Source: BD1-7 clade bacterium (lineage in GTDB: Bacteria > Pseudomonadota > Gammaproteobacteria > Pseudomonadales > DT-91). Taken from it: DNA of 64,000 bases. The translations under genes and the position numbers were made by a program. Positions 16,837 through 26,077 of this stretch are shown here, in pieces. Location: the NCBI GenBank assembly GCA_902705835.1, contig CACSIN010000029.1:142810-206809 (forward strand), written 5' to 3'. Position 1 is the stretch's first letter. Each line of letters begins with the position of its first letter. The notes below the pieces were generated by a model. That model saw nothing but the letters and a program-made list of their open reading frames with translations, was not told the origin of the DNA and ran no database searches.

Positions 16837-17118
16837 ATGACTTCGCAACACAAAAGCCTGGCTCGCCGTTTTTTCGATTTTTGGCAATACAATACCGGCA
16901 TATCACATTTGCCTGATGCCTGCTGTCCACACCGGCGCCGTTTTTTAAAACCCTACCAAGCACGCCTGAAAATCGTTCGGGATTATTGGTTGTACTTTCT
17001 TGCCGCTATCCTGATTTTGGAAATAGCAGCCCCATTTGCCGTCGCCGGCTTTCTGGCAAGCTCCTTTTGGAGTATCGGGTTTCTGGAAGAAACACCCTAT
17101 CCCGACTGGATGCAATAG
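16837..17118 (+). CDS. Small membrane-associated protein of unknown function
   Basis: A 93-residue protein from ATG 16837: a basic N-terminal part with CCPHRRRF, then one or two hydrophobic segments (DYWLYFLAAILILEIAAPFA and FLASSFWSIGF), ending EETPYPDWMQ. I do not recognise the family. The longer frame from 16762 adds residues without a clear ribosome-binding site. It lies about 110 bases before the Tat-signal/GMC pair on the same strand and may belong to their transcript. Confidence 0.5.
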   Translation: MTSQHKSLARRFFDFWQYNTGISHLPDACCPHRRRFLKPYQARLKIVRDYWLYFLAAILILEIAAPFAVAGFLASSFWSIGFLEETPYPDWMQ

Positions 17119-17227
17119 GCCGACCACGATTAAAAGCATCGCTCCTGCCAATTTGGTTCTGACAGAAATTGATGTAGTCTTGTCGATAGATTTCAACAAC
17201 CGACCGGCTGTGTCGCTGTGATCGCTC

Positions 17228-17818
17228 ATGAAAAAAACTACACCTACTAATAACATTGATGATGGTATTCTGATTCGGCGTCGTACTGTTCTTAAAGTTG
17301 GCATGCTTTCATGTGCAACGCTTCTCAGTAGTGGGCTGGTAGCGACACAAACAGGCTGTAGCGCACAACAAGCTGCTGCCGGTTTCCTGATTCTACGCCC
17401 TCAAGATCTCGTCACATTGAGTGCTCTTACCCCAGCTATTATCGGCTTACCACCAACGAATGAAGCGCCCGGTCAATCACCAAACAACCGCGAAGCACAA
17501 ATTCAGAGCAGTCTCGTCGATTTTGATGCCATGGCCAGCCGGTTATCACCATTTGCCCAAAAAGAGCTGATGTTACTGTTTAATCTCTTGGCAATGTTAC
17601 CGGCACGGTGGGTATTAACCGGCTCACCCCGCGCGTTGACTGCGCTTTCTCAGACGGACATTACACAGATACTCAGTTCCTGGCGCGATTCTTCACTCGG
17701 TTTGAAACGTAAAGCCTATCTTGCGATAACACGAATGACCCAAATCAATTGGTACAGCAGCCTTAGTCGAACATCCCATACCGGCTACCCTGGCCCCAAC
17801 GCAATCGTCGGGAGCTAG
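17228..17818 (+). CDS. Tat-signal protein, probable small subunit of the adjacent GMC oxidoreductase
   Basis: A 196-residue protein with a twin-arginine signal (RRRTVLKVG at 17-25) and a hydrophobic region ending near a cysteine (TQTGC). The rest resembles small partner subunits found beside membrane-associated GMC oxidoreductases, such as gluconate 2-dehydrogenase subunit 3: short helical proteins that travel through Tat with the flavoprotein. The GMC gene starts three bases after the stop, and that flavoprotein has no export signal of its own, which supports co-export. The similarity is only by pattern. Confidence 0.68.
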   Translation: MKKTTPTNNIDDGILIRRRTVLKVGMLSCATLLSSGLVATQTGCSAQQAAAGFLILRPQDLVTLSALTPAIIGLPPTNEAPGQSPNNREAQIQSSLVDFDAMASRLSPFAQKELMLLFNLLAMLPARWVLTGSPRALTALSQTDITQILSSWRDSSLGLKRKAYLAITRMTQINWYSSLSRTSHTGYPGPNAIVGS

Positions 17819-17821
17819 ACA

Positions 17822-19405
17822 ATGACATTACCGACCATCACAGGCATCAAAGACATCTACGCCGAAAATCCGGATTGGTTAGTCACCGATGCAAACACAC
17901 TCACACCTGGCACCAAGATCGACGCCGATATCCTTATCATTGGCAGTGGCGCTGGCGGCGGCATAAGTGCAGGCATATTGAGCCAGGCAGGCTTCAAGGT
18001 TGTTATTCTTGAGGAAGGCCCGCTAAAAACGGTCACCGATTTTCGAATGCAGGAAAACCAGGCTTATCATGATCTTTATCAAGAAGCCGGCGCACGCATG
18101 ACCAAAGATCAAACCATCAGCCTGCTACAAGGTCGCTGCGTCGGCGGCACTACCGTGATTAACTGGACCTCAGCATTTCGAACACCACAAAAGACGCTGG
18201 AATACTGGGCCAGCGAATTTGGCGTAAAAGGGCTTGATGAGGCAGCGCTTGCCCCGTGGTTTGAGAAAATCGAAGAACAACTCGGCATCAGCCCATGGTT
18301 GTTAGCCAATGCCAACAACAATGCACTCAAGCTGGGTTGCCACAAACTCGGTATCGAAGCCGAGCCCATTCCACGAAATGTCAAAGGCTGCTGGAATTTG
18401 GGATACTGCGGCATGGGGTGTCCAACCAATGCCAAACAATCCATGTTGATCACCACGATTCCTGATGCCTTGAATCATGGTGCCCAGCTGATCTTCAATG
18501 CCCGCGCCGAAACCTTAACCCGCGACGGCGACAAAGCGACCGGAGCCAAGGTTCATGCAACGACTGCATCAAACGCGTTTACAATCAATGCGCGGCATAC
18601 CATCGTTGCTGCTGGCGCCATCAACGGCCCTGGCCTGCTTTTACGGTCACAATTGCCTGACCCACACACACGCATCGGCAAACGCACCTTTATCCACCCG
18701 ACGCCTTTCAGTTTTGCCCAGTTTGATGAAACTATTGCCCCGTATTACGGCGCGCCACAATCCATCTACACAGATCACTTCATCTGGAAACAAGGGGTCA
18801 GCGGCCCGATGGGCTATAAACTTGAGGTTCCGCCACTGCATCCGGGGTTTACTGCAGCACTGCTCTGCGGTGATGGCCTGGCTCATTATGAAGCAATGAG
18901 CCAGTTGCCCCACCTACAGAGTGTTCTGGCGCTATTGCGCGATGGTTTTCATCCACAAAGCCAAGGCGGTAACATAGAGCTGAGTGACCAAGGCACACCA
19001 CTACTCGATTACCCCATCACGGATTATATCTGGGACGGAATTAAACGCGCACACCGAAGCATGGCCGAAATCCAGTTTGCTGCCGGTGCCAAACGCGTCA
19101 AACTGGCCCACGCCAAGGCCCGCTGGCAATCCAGCTTTGCAGATATGCTAAAAGAAATCGAGCAGCTCACTTACCAAAAATACGACGTATTGATTGGCAG
19201 CGCACATTTGATGGGGGGCTGTGGCATGGGAGAAGACCCAACAACCAGTGTGGTTAACAGCGATTGCCGTTACCACCATCTGGATCAACTCTCAGTGATT
19301 GATGGCTCGGTATTTCCGACCAGCATAGGTACCAATCCTCAACTATCGATCTATGCATTAGCAGCCAAACAAGCTACAAAACTGGCACAACAGCTGCGTT
19401 CCTGA
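17822..19405 (+). CDS. GMC-family FAD-dependent oxidoreductase
   Basis: A 527-residue flavoprotein. The dinucleotide-binding motif GSGAGGG lies at 41-47, the GMC segment LLQGRCVGGTTVINW near 100-115, and the C-terminal signature HLMGGCGMG, then VIDGSVFPTSIGTNPQLSIY near 465-515, where the usual active-site His-His/Asn pair is His...Asn. A cysteine cluster around CWNLGYCGMGC (about 190-200) occurs in long-chain alcohol oxidases and membrane dehydrogenases of this class. It oxidises an alcohol group, possibly of a long-chain or sterol-type compound. It forms an operon with the preceding Tat protein. Confidence 0.87.
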   Translation: MTLPTITGIKDIYAENPDWLVTDANTLTPGTKIDADILIIGSGAGGGISAGILSQAGFKVVILEEGPLKTVTDFRMQENQAYHDLYQEAGARMTKDQTISLLQGRCVGGTTVINWTSAFRTPQKTLEYWASEFGVKGLDEAALAPWFEKIEEQLGISPWLLANANNNALKLGCHKLGIEAEPIPRNVKGCWNLGYCGMGCPTNAKQSMLITTIPDALNHGAQLIFNARAETLTRDGDKATGAKVHATTASNAFTINARHTIVAAGAINGPGLLLRSQLPDPHTRIGKRTFIHPTPFSFAQFDETIAPYYGAPQSIYTDHFIWKQGVSGPMGYKLEVPPLHPGFTAALLCGDGLAHYEAMSQLPHLQSVLALLRDGFHPQSQGGNIELSDQGTPLLDYPITDYIWDGIKRAHRSMAEIQFAAGAKRVKLAHAKARWQSSFADMLKEIEQLTYQKYDVLIGSAHLMGGCGMGEDPTTSVVNSDCRYHHLDQLSVIDGSVFPTSIGTNPQLSIYALAAKQATKLAQQLRS

Positions 19406-19471
19406 TCCAGTCGCTATGTGCGCTAAGCGTTAGCCGGTAAGCTGTTATTCGTCGGCCCCAGAGATCGTATT

Positions 19472-20083
19472 ATGAGAACCAGATACCTACCTGTTTTATT
19501 CGCTTTTGCCAGTGCGGGGGCACTGGCACACGACACCGCAACATCAGTGGCAGAACCAAACAACATCAATCACTTGCGTGAACAAGCCCAGTCACTGACG
19601 CAGCAATTTGTATCTCAGTTGAAACCACAGTTGAAAGCCGCCTTACAACAAGGCGGCCCAGTCAATGCGATTGAAGTCTGCGCTGACGTCGCCCCGCAGA
19701 TTACCCAACAGCTGTCGACAGACAGTGGCTGGGCAATCAAAAGGGTCAGTTTGAATACGCGCAACCCCGCTGCCACACCCGATCAGTGGGAAAAAACACA
19801 ACTATTGGATTTCGAAAAACGCCTCGAAAGCGGTGACGCAGCCAAGGCATTGAATGCAGAAATCATCGATAACGGTAACTACCGCTTTATGCAAGCCCAA
19901 GTCACCGGAGGCGTTTGTTTAACCTGCCACGGCACAAATTTGGCGCCTGCCGTAACCTCTGCATTACAACACCACTACCCGAATGATCAGGCAACTGGAT
20001 ACGAACTGGGCGCCATTCGTGGCGCGATCAGTCTCAGCAAACACCTCGGTCAAACCAACACGTCAGCGACGCGCCAGCATTAA
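19472..20083 (+). CDS. DUF3365 (Tll0287-like) haem-binding periplasmic protein
   Basis: A 203-residue protein with a signal peptide (YLPVLFAFASAGALA-H) and a PAS-like DUF3365 domain. It contains AIEVCADVAPQI, VSLNTRNPAATPD and one c-type haem site CLTCHG near residue 150. Such domains act as haem-based redox or gas sensors or as small electron carriers. It is 66 bases downstream of the GMC gene and could take electrons from it; this is inference. It converges on the WS/DGAT gene, with a four-base overlap at the 3' ends. Confidence 0.82.
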   Translation: MRTRYLPVLFAFASAGALAHDTATSVAEPNNINHLREQAQSLTQQFVSQLKPQLKAALQQGGPVNAIEVCADVAPQITQQLSTDSGWAIKRVSLNTRNPAATPDQWEKTQLLDFEKRLESGDAAKALNAEIIDNGNYRFMQAQVTGGVCLTCHGTNLAPAVTSALQHHYPNDQATGYELGAIRGAISLSKHLGQTNTSATRQH

Positions 20084-21516
20084 CCATTGCTGGCAACATC
20101 ACCCTCTAAGGCGTCAAAGCTATTTTGTAACGCCTGTCGATACGCATCATGATTTGGCAACGTCGAAGGGCAACCCACAAAGCTGATATTAATGCGGTCT
20201 TCAGTACTCGAAATAACATGAAATAACGTCATAGTGGGCGCAAGAAACCCTAGCCCGATGTAATCTACCAAGCGTGCACCACAAAAATAGACCGGAGCCT
20301 GTAGACCAGGCACGTTAGACGCCACGGTGTTGACGATGGGCGGTAGTTTATTCAACACGCCATTCTCAACCAGCCGTGTCGCCCCCCATTTCAGCAATGC
20401 AGGGTAGATATTGTCAATTACGGACAAAAACGCTTTCGGCCCAAGCTTGCGACTCCCTGATTTACTCTCACTCGCCGCACCTGAAATCGCGTGCAAACGA
20501 TGTTTTGGCGACTCAATCTGGCTGTAGAGGCGAACAAAGGCAAAGTTAAACTGATTGCCAATCTCATGGTTGGCGTTTTCCTTACGGGTATCAATTGGAA
20601 TACCGGCCACCAGGCTTTGCTCAGGCAAACAGTCGTTATCCAACATCCATTCACGCATTGCGCCGGCGATAACACACAAGGCGATGTCATTGATGGTGGC
20701 ATCGGTTTTCTTTGCCAGCTTACGCACCGCTTTGCTATCTAATCCAATATGGCCAATAACACGCTCATTGTCGGGCACAGTGTTTAATACTGTTGGCGGA
20801 ACACCCCCAGTTGTTTTTTCCACTGTTTGCTCAGCATCTTTTTCGCCATCGCTGCGCAGTAGCTTGGGCAAAATTCCAGTTAAGCTGGCGGTCATTTTCA
20901 ATGGCCGTGCAAGGTTATGCCAGTAGGCGCGGTAATAACGCGACATAAAGCTTGGCTGCTGGTAATGCTCTTGTTGATCGGGCATTTCTTCGATCAAACG
21001 TTCCGCATCGGTATTCGCCGAAAGCGTATGCAATGACGTAAATAAACGCATGGCCGTTTTACCGTCCGCAACCGCATGGTGAAGCTTGATCAGCAAACCG
21101 ACACAGCCTTCAGGATGACCTTCCAATCCATCGAGCCCTTCAATATACATGGCCTCCCATAAAGGTTTATCCATCGGAAGTGGTCGCGCATGAAAGGTTT
21201 CGGCCAGTTCGTATACTTGCTGCCAATCGTGGGGTTTAGGCAGAGCAACACGCTCAAGGTGATGACTCAAAGAAAAATTATCATCGGTTACCCAATAAGG
21301 ATTATCTACTCCAAATGCGAGGGCCTGGGATTTGCATTTCAGAATCGGTAATTGGTGTTCGATAATATCGCTAAGCAGCGATTTCGCGGCATCAAAGCCA
21401 AAGCTGCCCGGCGCCGCGGTTGATGGATCATAGACAAACAAAGCACCAATATGCAGCGGGAAATTAAACATATCCCCGAGCATCATTACGCCATCCAGGC
21501 CATTTAATTGTTTCAC
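20080..21516 (-). CDS. Wax ester synthase/diacylglycerol acyltransferase (WS/DGAT)
   Basis: A 478-residue acyltransferase. The catalytic HHAVADG motif lies at 146-152, with the family-typical PLPMDKPLWEAMYIEGL upstream and NDIALCVIAGAMREWM and SNVPGLQAPVYFCGARL in the C-terminal domain. The enzyme makes wax esters or triacylglycerol from acyl-CoA for intracellular storage. I use the GTG at 21516, because VKQLNGLDGV matches the usual family start and AAGGAA lies upstream; the longer frame would add 15 atypical residues. Monocistronic. Confidence 0.92.
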   Translation of the reverse strand: MKQLNGLDGVMMLGDMFNFPLHIGALFVYDPSTAAPGSFGFDAAKSLLSDIIEHQLPILKCKSQALAFGVDNPYWVTDDNFSLSHHLERVALPKPHDWQQVYELAETFHARPLPMDKPLWEAMYIEGLDGLEGHPEGCVGLLIKLHHAVADGKTAMRLFTSLHTLSANTDAERLIEEMPDQQEHYQQPSFMSRYYRAYWHNLARPLKMTASLTGILPKLLRSDGEKDAEQTVEKTTGGVPPTVLNTVPDNERVIGHIGLDSKAVRKLAKKTDATINDIALCVIAGAMREWMLDNDCLPEQSLVAGIPIDTRKENANHEIGNQFNFAFVRLYSQIESPKHRLHAISGAASESKSGSRKLGPKAFLSVIDNIYPALLKWGATRLVENGVLNKLPPIVNTVASNVPGLQAPVYFCGARLVDYIGLGFLAPTMTLFHVISSTEDRINISFVGCPSTLPNHDAYRQALQNSFDALEGDVASNG

Positions 21517-21620
21517 AGTGGTAATTCCTTCAAAAGACAACTGCGGCCATTGTACGCACATATGCCTGACGATTTAAAAGCAACTTGGAGAAAGATTAAA
21601 ACGAACGGTCAACAAACGAG

Positions 21621-22769
21621 TTAATCGAGGCGCTTTTTAAACCGGGCCATGCTAATAACGAGCATAACCACCATAAATCCAACCAGCCACAGGGCGTCGC
21701 TGGTAAAATCACTCCATCCGGCATCTTTCAGCACGACGCCGCGCACCATACGAACGAAGTGTGTCACCGGCAGGATTTCGGCGATCCACTGTGCCGGCTT
21801 TGGCATGCTGACGTAAGGAAACATAAAACCTGACAGTAGAATGGACGGTAGCATCACAAAAATTGTCATTTGCATCGATTGCCGCTGTGTTTTGGCCACC
21901 GTCGAGATGAATAACCCTAATGTTAATGCGGATAAAACAAATAATAAGGTTGTGGATAACAACACCCAGACACTGCCGATCATAGGTACATCAAACAGCA
22001 AATAACCAACCCCCAATATCAGCCCCATTTGCAGCAAACCGACAAACAGGTATGGGAAGATCTTGCCAATCATGAGCTCCATCGGCCGCACCGGTGTCGC
22101 TATCAAGAATTCTAAATTGCCACGCTCACGCTCACGCACAATGGCGGATGATGTAAACATCACCATTGTCATGTTCAATATAACCGCGACCAGCCCAGGC
22201 ACGATATGCACCGGTGTGCGCTGTTCCGGATTGAAATACAGCACAACCTGAAAACGGTTCGGGGTTCTGTTATCTGCGCTGTCTTTGGGCAGTGGCAATA
22301 CCGGTAAATTACGCAGACTTTTGATCACATTGGCGACGGTAATGTCGGTGCCATCAGCAATCCACTGCGCAAACTCACGCTGCGTATCGCGGTGCTGGGG
22401 CGGGTACTGGCCATTTTGCCAAGCCTGATACTGCTGATAGCGCTGATTCAAATCGGCGGGAATAATTAATACGGCTTTCACATCACCGCGAGTAATGGCT
22501 ATTTCACCCTCTGCGACACTGTGATAGCTTTCAACAAAATCAACAATCTGCGTCGCCTTAACGGTTTCAACAATACGCCGACTCAGTTCAGTTTGGCTTA
22601 AATCAATAATTCCCGCAGGAACATGCCGAATATTCGTGTTGATCGCGTAACCAAACAACACCAATTGCACGATAGGAATCATCACAATCATCGCGAATGT
22701 CATGTGATCACGGCGTAGCTGGACTAATTCCTTAAAAATAATCGCTTTGATTCGCCATAGAGACTTCAT
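21621..22769 (-). CDS. ABC-2 type exporter permease (YhhJ/YbhR-like)
   Basis: A 382-residue membrane protein. One helix at the N-terminus (MTFAMIVMIPIVQLVLFGYA) is followed by a large periplasmic loop, then five helices with the ABC-2 signature VRERERGNLEFLIATPVRP. The ATG at 22769 overlaps the stop of the ATPase gene (ATGA); the longer frame from 22805 is rejected. Only one permease gene is present, whereas the E. coli ybhGFSR system has two, so this one probably works as a homodimer. Exported substrate unknown; related systems move drugs. Confidence 0.9.
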   Translation of the reverse strand: MKSLWRIKAIIFKELVQLRRDHMTFAMIVMIPIVQLVLFGYAINTNIRHVPAGIIDLSQTELSRRIVETVKATQIVDFVESYHSVAEGEIAITRGDVKAVLIIPADLNQRYQQYQAWQNGQYPPQHRDTQREFAQWIADGTDITVANVIKSLRNLPVLPLPKDSADNRTPNRFQVVLYFNPEQRTPVHIVPGLVAVILNMTMVMFTSSAIVRERERGNLEFLIATPVRPMELMIGKIFPYLFVGLLQMGLILGVGYLLFDVPMIGSVWVLLSTTLLFVLSALTLGLFISTVAKTQRQSMQMTIFVMLPSILLSGFMFPYVSMPKPAQWIAEILPVTHFVRMVRGVVLKDAGWSDFTSDALWLVGFMVVMLVISMARFKKRLD

Positions 22770-23725
22770 GAGCGCACCTGTGTTGCCGCAACAGCACCGG
22801 TACAATTCACAAACACATCTTCAAGACTGGCATGCACCTGCGTCAAATGTCGCTTTTGACCATCTACTAAGGCTGATTGCTGCCTTAACCAGGTAATTGG
22901 ATCCTGAACTCGGTTGTTCACCAATACTCGCAGGCGGATGCCTTGTTGCGCAGCGGAGATCACATCATCAAGGCGCAGCAGGTGCTGTTTTAACTGACGT
23001 AAATCGGTGCCATCTATTTCGATTACGTTAGCCTGCAAATCATGCATCAATTTCTGAGGTGACCCTTCGGCACGCAAAACACCGGCCTCCAGTATCGCCA
23101 AGCTGACACACCGTTCCGCTTCATCCATATAATGCGTCGATACTAGTATCGTTGTACCCGCATCGGATAAATCGAACAGCTGCTCCCAAAAACTGCGCCG
23201 ATTTTCTGGGTCAACCGCTGAGGTCGGTTCATCCAAAAACAGCAACTGGGGCTTATGCAAGGTTGCCGCAGCTAATGCTAATCGTTGGCGCTGGCCACCG
23301 CTCAGGCTTCCTGCTTGTTCGTGAGCCTTGGCGTTCAAATCATAGATACTCAGGAGTTCTTCAAGCCGCGCTTTTTGTTGACGATGACTAAGGCCATAAA
23401 CATTCGCAACGAATTTGAGGTTTTCAGATACCGTTAATTCGGTATAGAGAGAGAACGTCTGAGTCATGTAACCAACATGTGTACGCAACGCTTCCGCCTG
23501 AGCCGGTAACGATAGCCCCAACACAGTTGCAGCGCCCTCCGTCGGCTCTAGCAATCCTAACAACATCCGTATCGTGGTCGATTTGCCACAGCCGTTAGGC
23601 CCTAAAAAGCCATAAATACAACCTTTGGGAATCTGTAAATCGAGCTTGTCTACGGCGGTAAACTTGCCGAATCGCCGAGTTAGCTGGCGAGTTTCAATCG
23701 CCAGATCGTTGGTTGTATCCATCAT
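22766..23725 (-). CDS. ABC transporter ATP-binding protein (YbhF-like)
   Basis: A 319-residue ATPase. Walker A GPNGCGKST is at 42-50, the signature LSGGQRQRL near 138, Walker B LLFLDEPT near 160, and the H-loop STHYMDEAE near 196. A C-terminal extension of about 90 residues is typical of ABC-2 drug-export ATPases. The ATG overlaps the stop of the HlyD-like gene and its own stop overlaps the permease ATG, making a tightly coupled three-gene operon. Confidence 0.93.
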   Translation of the reverse strand: MMDTTNDLAIETRQLTRRFGKFTAVDKLDLQIPKGCIYGFLGPNGCGKSTTIRMLLGLLEPTEGAATVLGLSLPAQAEALRTHVGYMTQTFSLYTELTVSENLKFVANVYGLSHRQQKARLEELLSIYDLNAKAHEQAGSLSGGQRQRLALAAATLHKPQLLFLDEPTSAVDPENRRSFWEQLFDLSDAGTTILVSTHYMDEAERCVSLAILEAGVLRAEGSPQKLMHDLQANVIEIDGTDLRQLKQHLLRLDDVISAAQQGIRLRVLVNNRVQDPITWLRQQSALVDGQKRHLTQVHASLEDVFVNCTGAVAATQVRS

Positions 23726-24729
23726 CGCGAAGGCTCGCTAGACGTATTGTTCGACTGCGACGCCATCTTGCTTGGCTCCGGCAATACAACCTGAACAGGT
23801 ACGCCACTCGGTAACGCACGGGCATCATCACCGAGCCGTACTTCTGCCAGATAGACCAGCCGCGTTCGTTCTTCGCGATTTAATGCAAAATAAGGCGTAA
23901 ATGCAGGTTCTGTTGATATCCATGCCAATCGCCCAGTGAATGTCTTGGCAACCCCATCAACATGCACAGGTAGCATATCACCGATGCTAACTTCGGCGCG
24001 AAGCGGCTCAGGCACATAGATGCGCGCATAAGGCCCTCCGGCCAAAAGAATCGCAACGGGGCTGCCGGTAGTTACTCGCTCCCCCAAATTCCAGGGCAAG
24101 GTATCCAGCCAGCCATCACGGGTAGCGAATACAGACAGTTTGTCGAGGATGACGCTTTGTAAGTTTACATTAGCACGCGCCGCCGCTACTTCAGCCGCGC
24201 CTTGTTCCAAGTCTTCTATTCGTGTGCCATTGACGAGTTCGAGCAATTGTTGTCTGAAATTTTCACGATTCGCGGAGGCTTCATCGAGTCGGGCCAATGC
24301 CTGGTCTCTGTCATTTTTAGAGGCCAATTGTTGATCTGCCAATGGCTTAATGCGCTGATATTCAATCCGCGCCAGCGCTTCAGCGGCTTCGGCATTGGCG
24401 AAACGTGCGCGCGCAGCTTCGACATCTTCAATACGCGCTCCGTTGATTAATTTAGTCATGTTGGCTTGTGCTTGGCCGAGCTGCCCACTGGCGTTATCCA
24501 CTTGCGCCGACTGCTGACGCGGATCCAACTGCACGAGTAGCTGCCCGGCTTCCACCCACTGGCCTTCAGCAACCGGTAAAGCGACTACGAGTTCATTGGC
24601 TGTCGCGGTTAATGCCACTCTGTCGCGTTCCAAGGTGCCTAGCGCGGTGCGAGAATCCTGATCAGAGCATGCCAACAAACCTAACGCGATAGTTATTGCC
24701 AGCGCAGACAAACAGAACTTCCGGTGCAT
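23722..24729 (-). CDS. HlyD-family membrane-fusion lipoprotein of the ABC exporter
   Basis: A 335-residue periplasmic adaptor. From ATG 24729 it begins MHRKFCLSALAITIALGLLA followed by the lipobox cysteine, so it is probably a lipoprotein. A first lipoyl half (VVALPVAEGQWVEAGQLLVQ), a long α-hairpin with two similar NGARIEDVE/NGTRIEDLE repeats, then the second lipoyl half and β-barrel follow. AAGGGA six bases upstream of the second of two close ATGs decides the start; the longer frame from 24828 is rejected. It leads the HlyD–ATPase–permease operon and would link the pump to an outer-membrane TolC-like channel. Confidence 0.9.
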   Translation of the reverse strand: MHRKFCLSALAITIALGLLACSDQDSRTALGTLERDRVALTATANELVVALPVAEGQWVEAGQLLVQLDPRQQSAQVDNASGQLGQAQANMTKLINGARIEDVEAARARFANAEAAEALARIEYQRIKPLADQQLASKNDRDQALARLDEASANRENFRQQLLELVNGTRIEDLEQGAAEVAAARANVNLQSVILDKLSVFATRDGWLDTLPWNLGERVTTGSPVAILLAGGPYARIYVPEPLRAEVSIGDMLPVHVDGVAKTFTGRLAWISTEPAFTPYFALNREERTRLVYLAEVRLGDDARALPSGVPVQVVLPEPSKMASQSNNTSSEPSR

Positions 24730-24830
24730 AGTCATTCCCTTACTGGCGCATTGCCTCAATCGTGCCGAATTCCCCATCAACGCAGAGTATAGTTGCCCAC
24801 GGCGGGAACGAAGGTCTGCAGAACACATTC

Positions 24831-24850
24831 GTTATCACATTGTGAATAAC
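24831..24850. promoter_or_regulatory. Imperfect palindrome upstream of the HlyD/ABC operon
   Basis: GTTATCACAT followed by TGTGAATAAC forms a near-palindrome about 100 bases before the adaptor start. CACA/TGTG and GTTAT/ATAAC arms are recognisable with one base offset. It resembles an operator for a TetR- or MarR-type repressor, but no such gene lies beside it. Confidence 0.35.
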
Positions 24851-24967
24851 AATAACGCGCGTTTTCATCCATACGGTGCAAGATTTCTATACACACTTGT
24901 TGTTTAATATCGCCCGCTCAATTGCCGCTACTGAGCATAGAGAGACTGTTCGAACTACGGGGGTTCT

Positions 24968-25651
24968 ATGAAACTACTACACATCACTACTGTTGCCTTA
25001 CTGCTAATCTGCACCCAGGCTTTCGCACTGGATGCGGAAGAACAACGCTACGTTCAATTGATCAATGAACAAGGCGTGCGAGGCATCAAAGAAGCCTCTA
25101 AATACATGTATAAATACCATGAAGATCATCAACAAGTATTGGATCAGCTAGCGGAGCAATTGATCCAGCGCTCACCTACCGCAACAAAACATGATATCGA
25201 TGGGTTAGCATGGGCCACCAAAGCGCTGTCCCAATCAGGCAACGGCCGCTACTACACAATGCTGAAACAAATCGCTGAAAGTGACGCCCCGAAAAAGCTA
25301 AGAAAGTACGCCAAAAAAGCCTACAAAACCTTAAAAGAACCGAAAGGCGAGCAGTATCAACATGGAATGGCGGAAAAGATTGCGCCGGCGGCGAAATCAA
25401 CCGTAAAACATGGAGAAGGGACGTTTTCAGATATCGCCCGCGGTATGACGCTGGAGGAAGTCAAAAATCGTTTGGGCGAGCCGGATACTTGGGAGGTTTA
25501 TAAAAACCGTAAAAAATGGGCGCCCTATAGCTACAAAGGCGGCGATACCGTGCGCCAAAAAGCGACCTATGATGGGCAAGGACAAATTATATTCAGCAAC
25601 ACCGACCGTTATTCCGGCAACTATATTGTGTCTGAAATCATCCCAAAATAG
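24968..25651 (+). CDS. Secreted protein with C-terminal BamE/SmpA-like domain
   Basis: A 227-residue exported protein: signal peptide (LLHITTVALLLICTQAFA-L), a helical N-terminal domain of about 110 residues rich in Tyr, Lys and Glu, and a C-terminal part with GMTLEEVKNRLGEPDTWEVY typical of BamE/OmlA-like modules. The module usually mediates protein contact in the outer membrane; there is no lipobox here, so it should be soluble in the periplasm. Exact role unknown. GGGGGTTCT precedes the ATG. Confidence 0.68.
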   Translation: MKLLHITTVALLLICTQAFALDAEEQRYVQLINEQGVRGIKEASKYMYKYHEDHQQVLDQLAEQLIQRSPTATKHDIDGLAWATKALSQSGNGRYYTMLKQIAESDAPKKLRKYAKKAYKTLKEPKGEQYQHGMAEKIAPAAKSTVKHGEGTFSDIARGMTLEEVKNRLGEPDTWEVYKNRKKWAPYSYKGGDTVRQKATYDGQGQIIFSNTDRYSGNYIVSEIIPK

Positions 25652-26077
25652 GTTGAAACCACCCAGCCATACACAGACGTTCACGGTTTATACTGAGTGT
25701 CTGTGTGTTTCAAGGCAACCACGCTACGCTTCATAGCCGCTTGCGCCATCAGCCAACAATAACCATCCACTCATACCATCGCGCCAGAGCAATCCCTCCC
25801 ATCGCCCCAGTTACCGCCAAAAATGCCAGCGAAACCGCAAACTCTTTGAAACTACCCATGTGCGCTCCTTGCAGGGTGATTCATCATATTCAACACTGAG
25901 GCTAGGCCACAGTACCGGTTTTACCGAGGATTTAACGGACTTTTCGATGATCGTCATTAAACGGTATCGAATTCGTTATCAGATATTGAGTCACATCAAC
26001 AGCATTCTGATGATCTGCTTGATACACTGGTAGAACAGTCAACGTGCTTCAGCGCTCTCAATGAGCAAGGATGGTAT
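25652..26077. other. Intergenic region with one probable small minus-strand gene
   Basis: The 426 bases between the BamE-like gene and the DUF2007 gene contain one small ORF with an excellent ribosome-binding site on the minus strand, listed separately. The rest (25860-26077) shows no coding frame. AAGGATGGTATATG supplies the start region of the DUF2007 gene. Confidence 0.5.
25749..25859 (-). CDS. Candidate 36-residue small membrane protein
   Basis: A 36-codon ORF with a perfect AAGGAG Shine-Dalgarno sequence (25870-25865) five bases before its ATG. The protein starts MGSFKEFAVSLAFLAVTGAM, continues as a Gly/Ala-rich hydrophobic helix and ends RWYEWMVIVG, so it should be a single-span membrane protein. 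No family recognised. The ideal ribosome-binding site and the amphipathic design are the only evidence. Confidence 0.5.
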   Translation of the reverse strand: MGSFKEFAVSLAFLAVTGAMGGIALARWYEWMVIVG

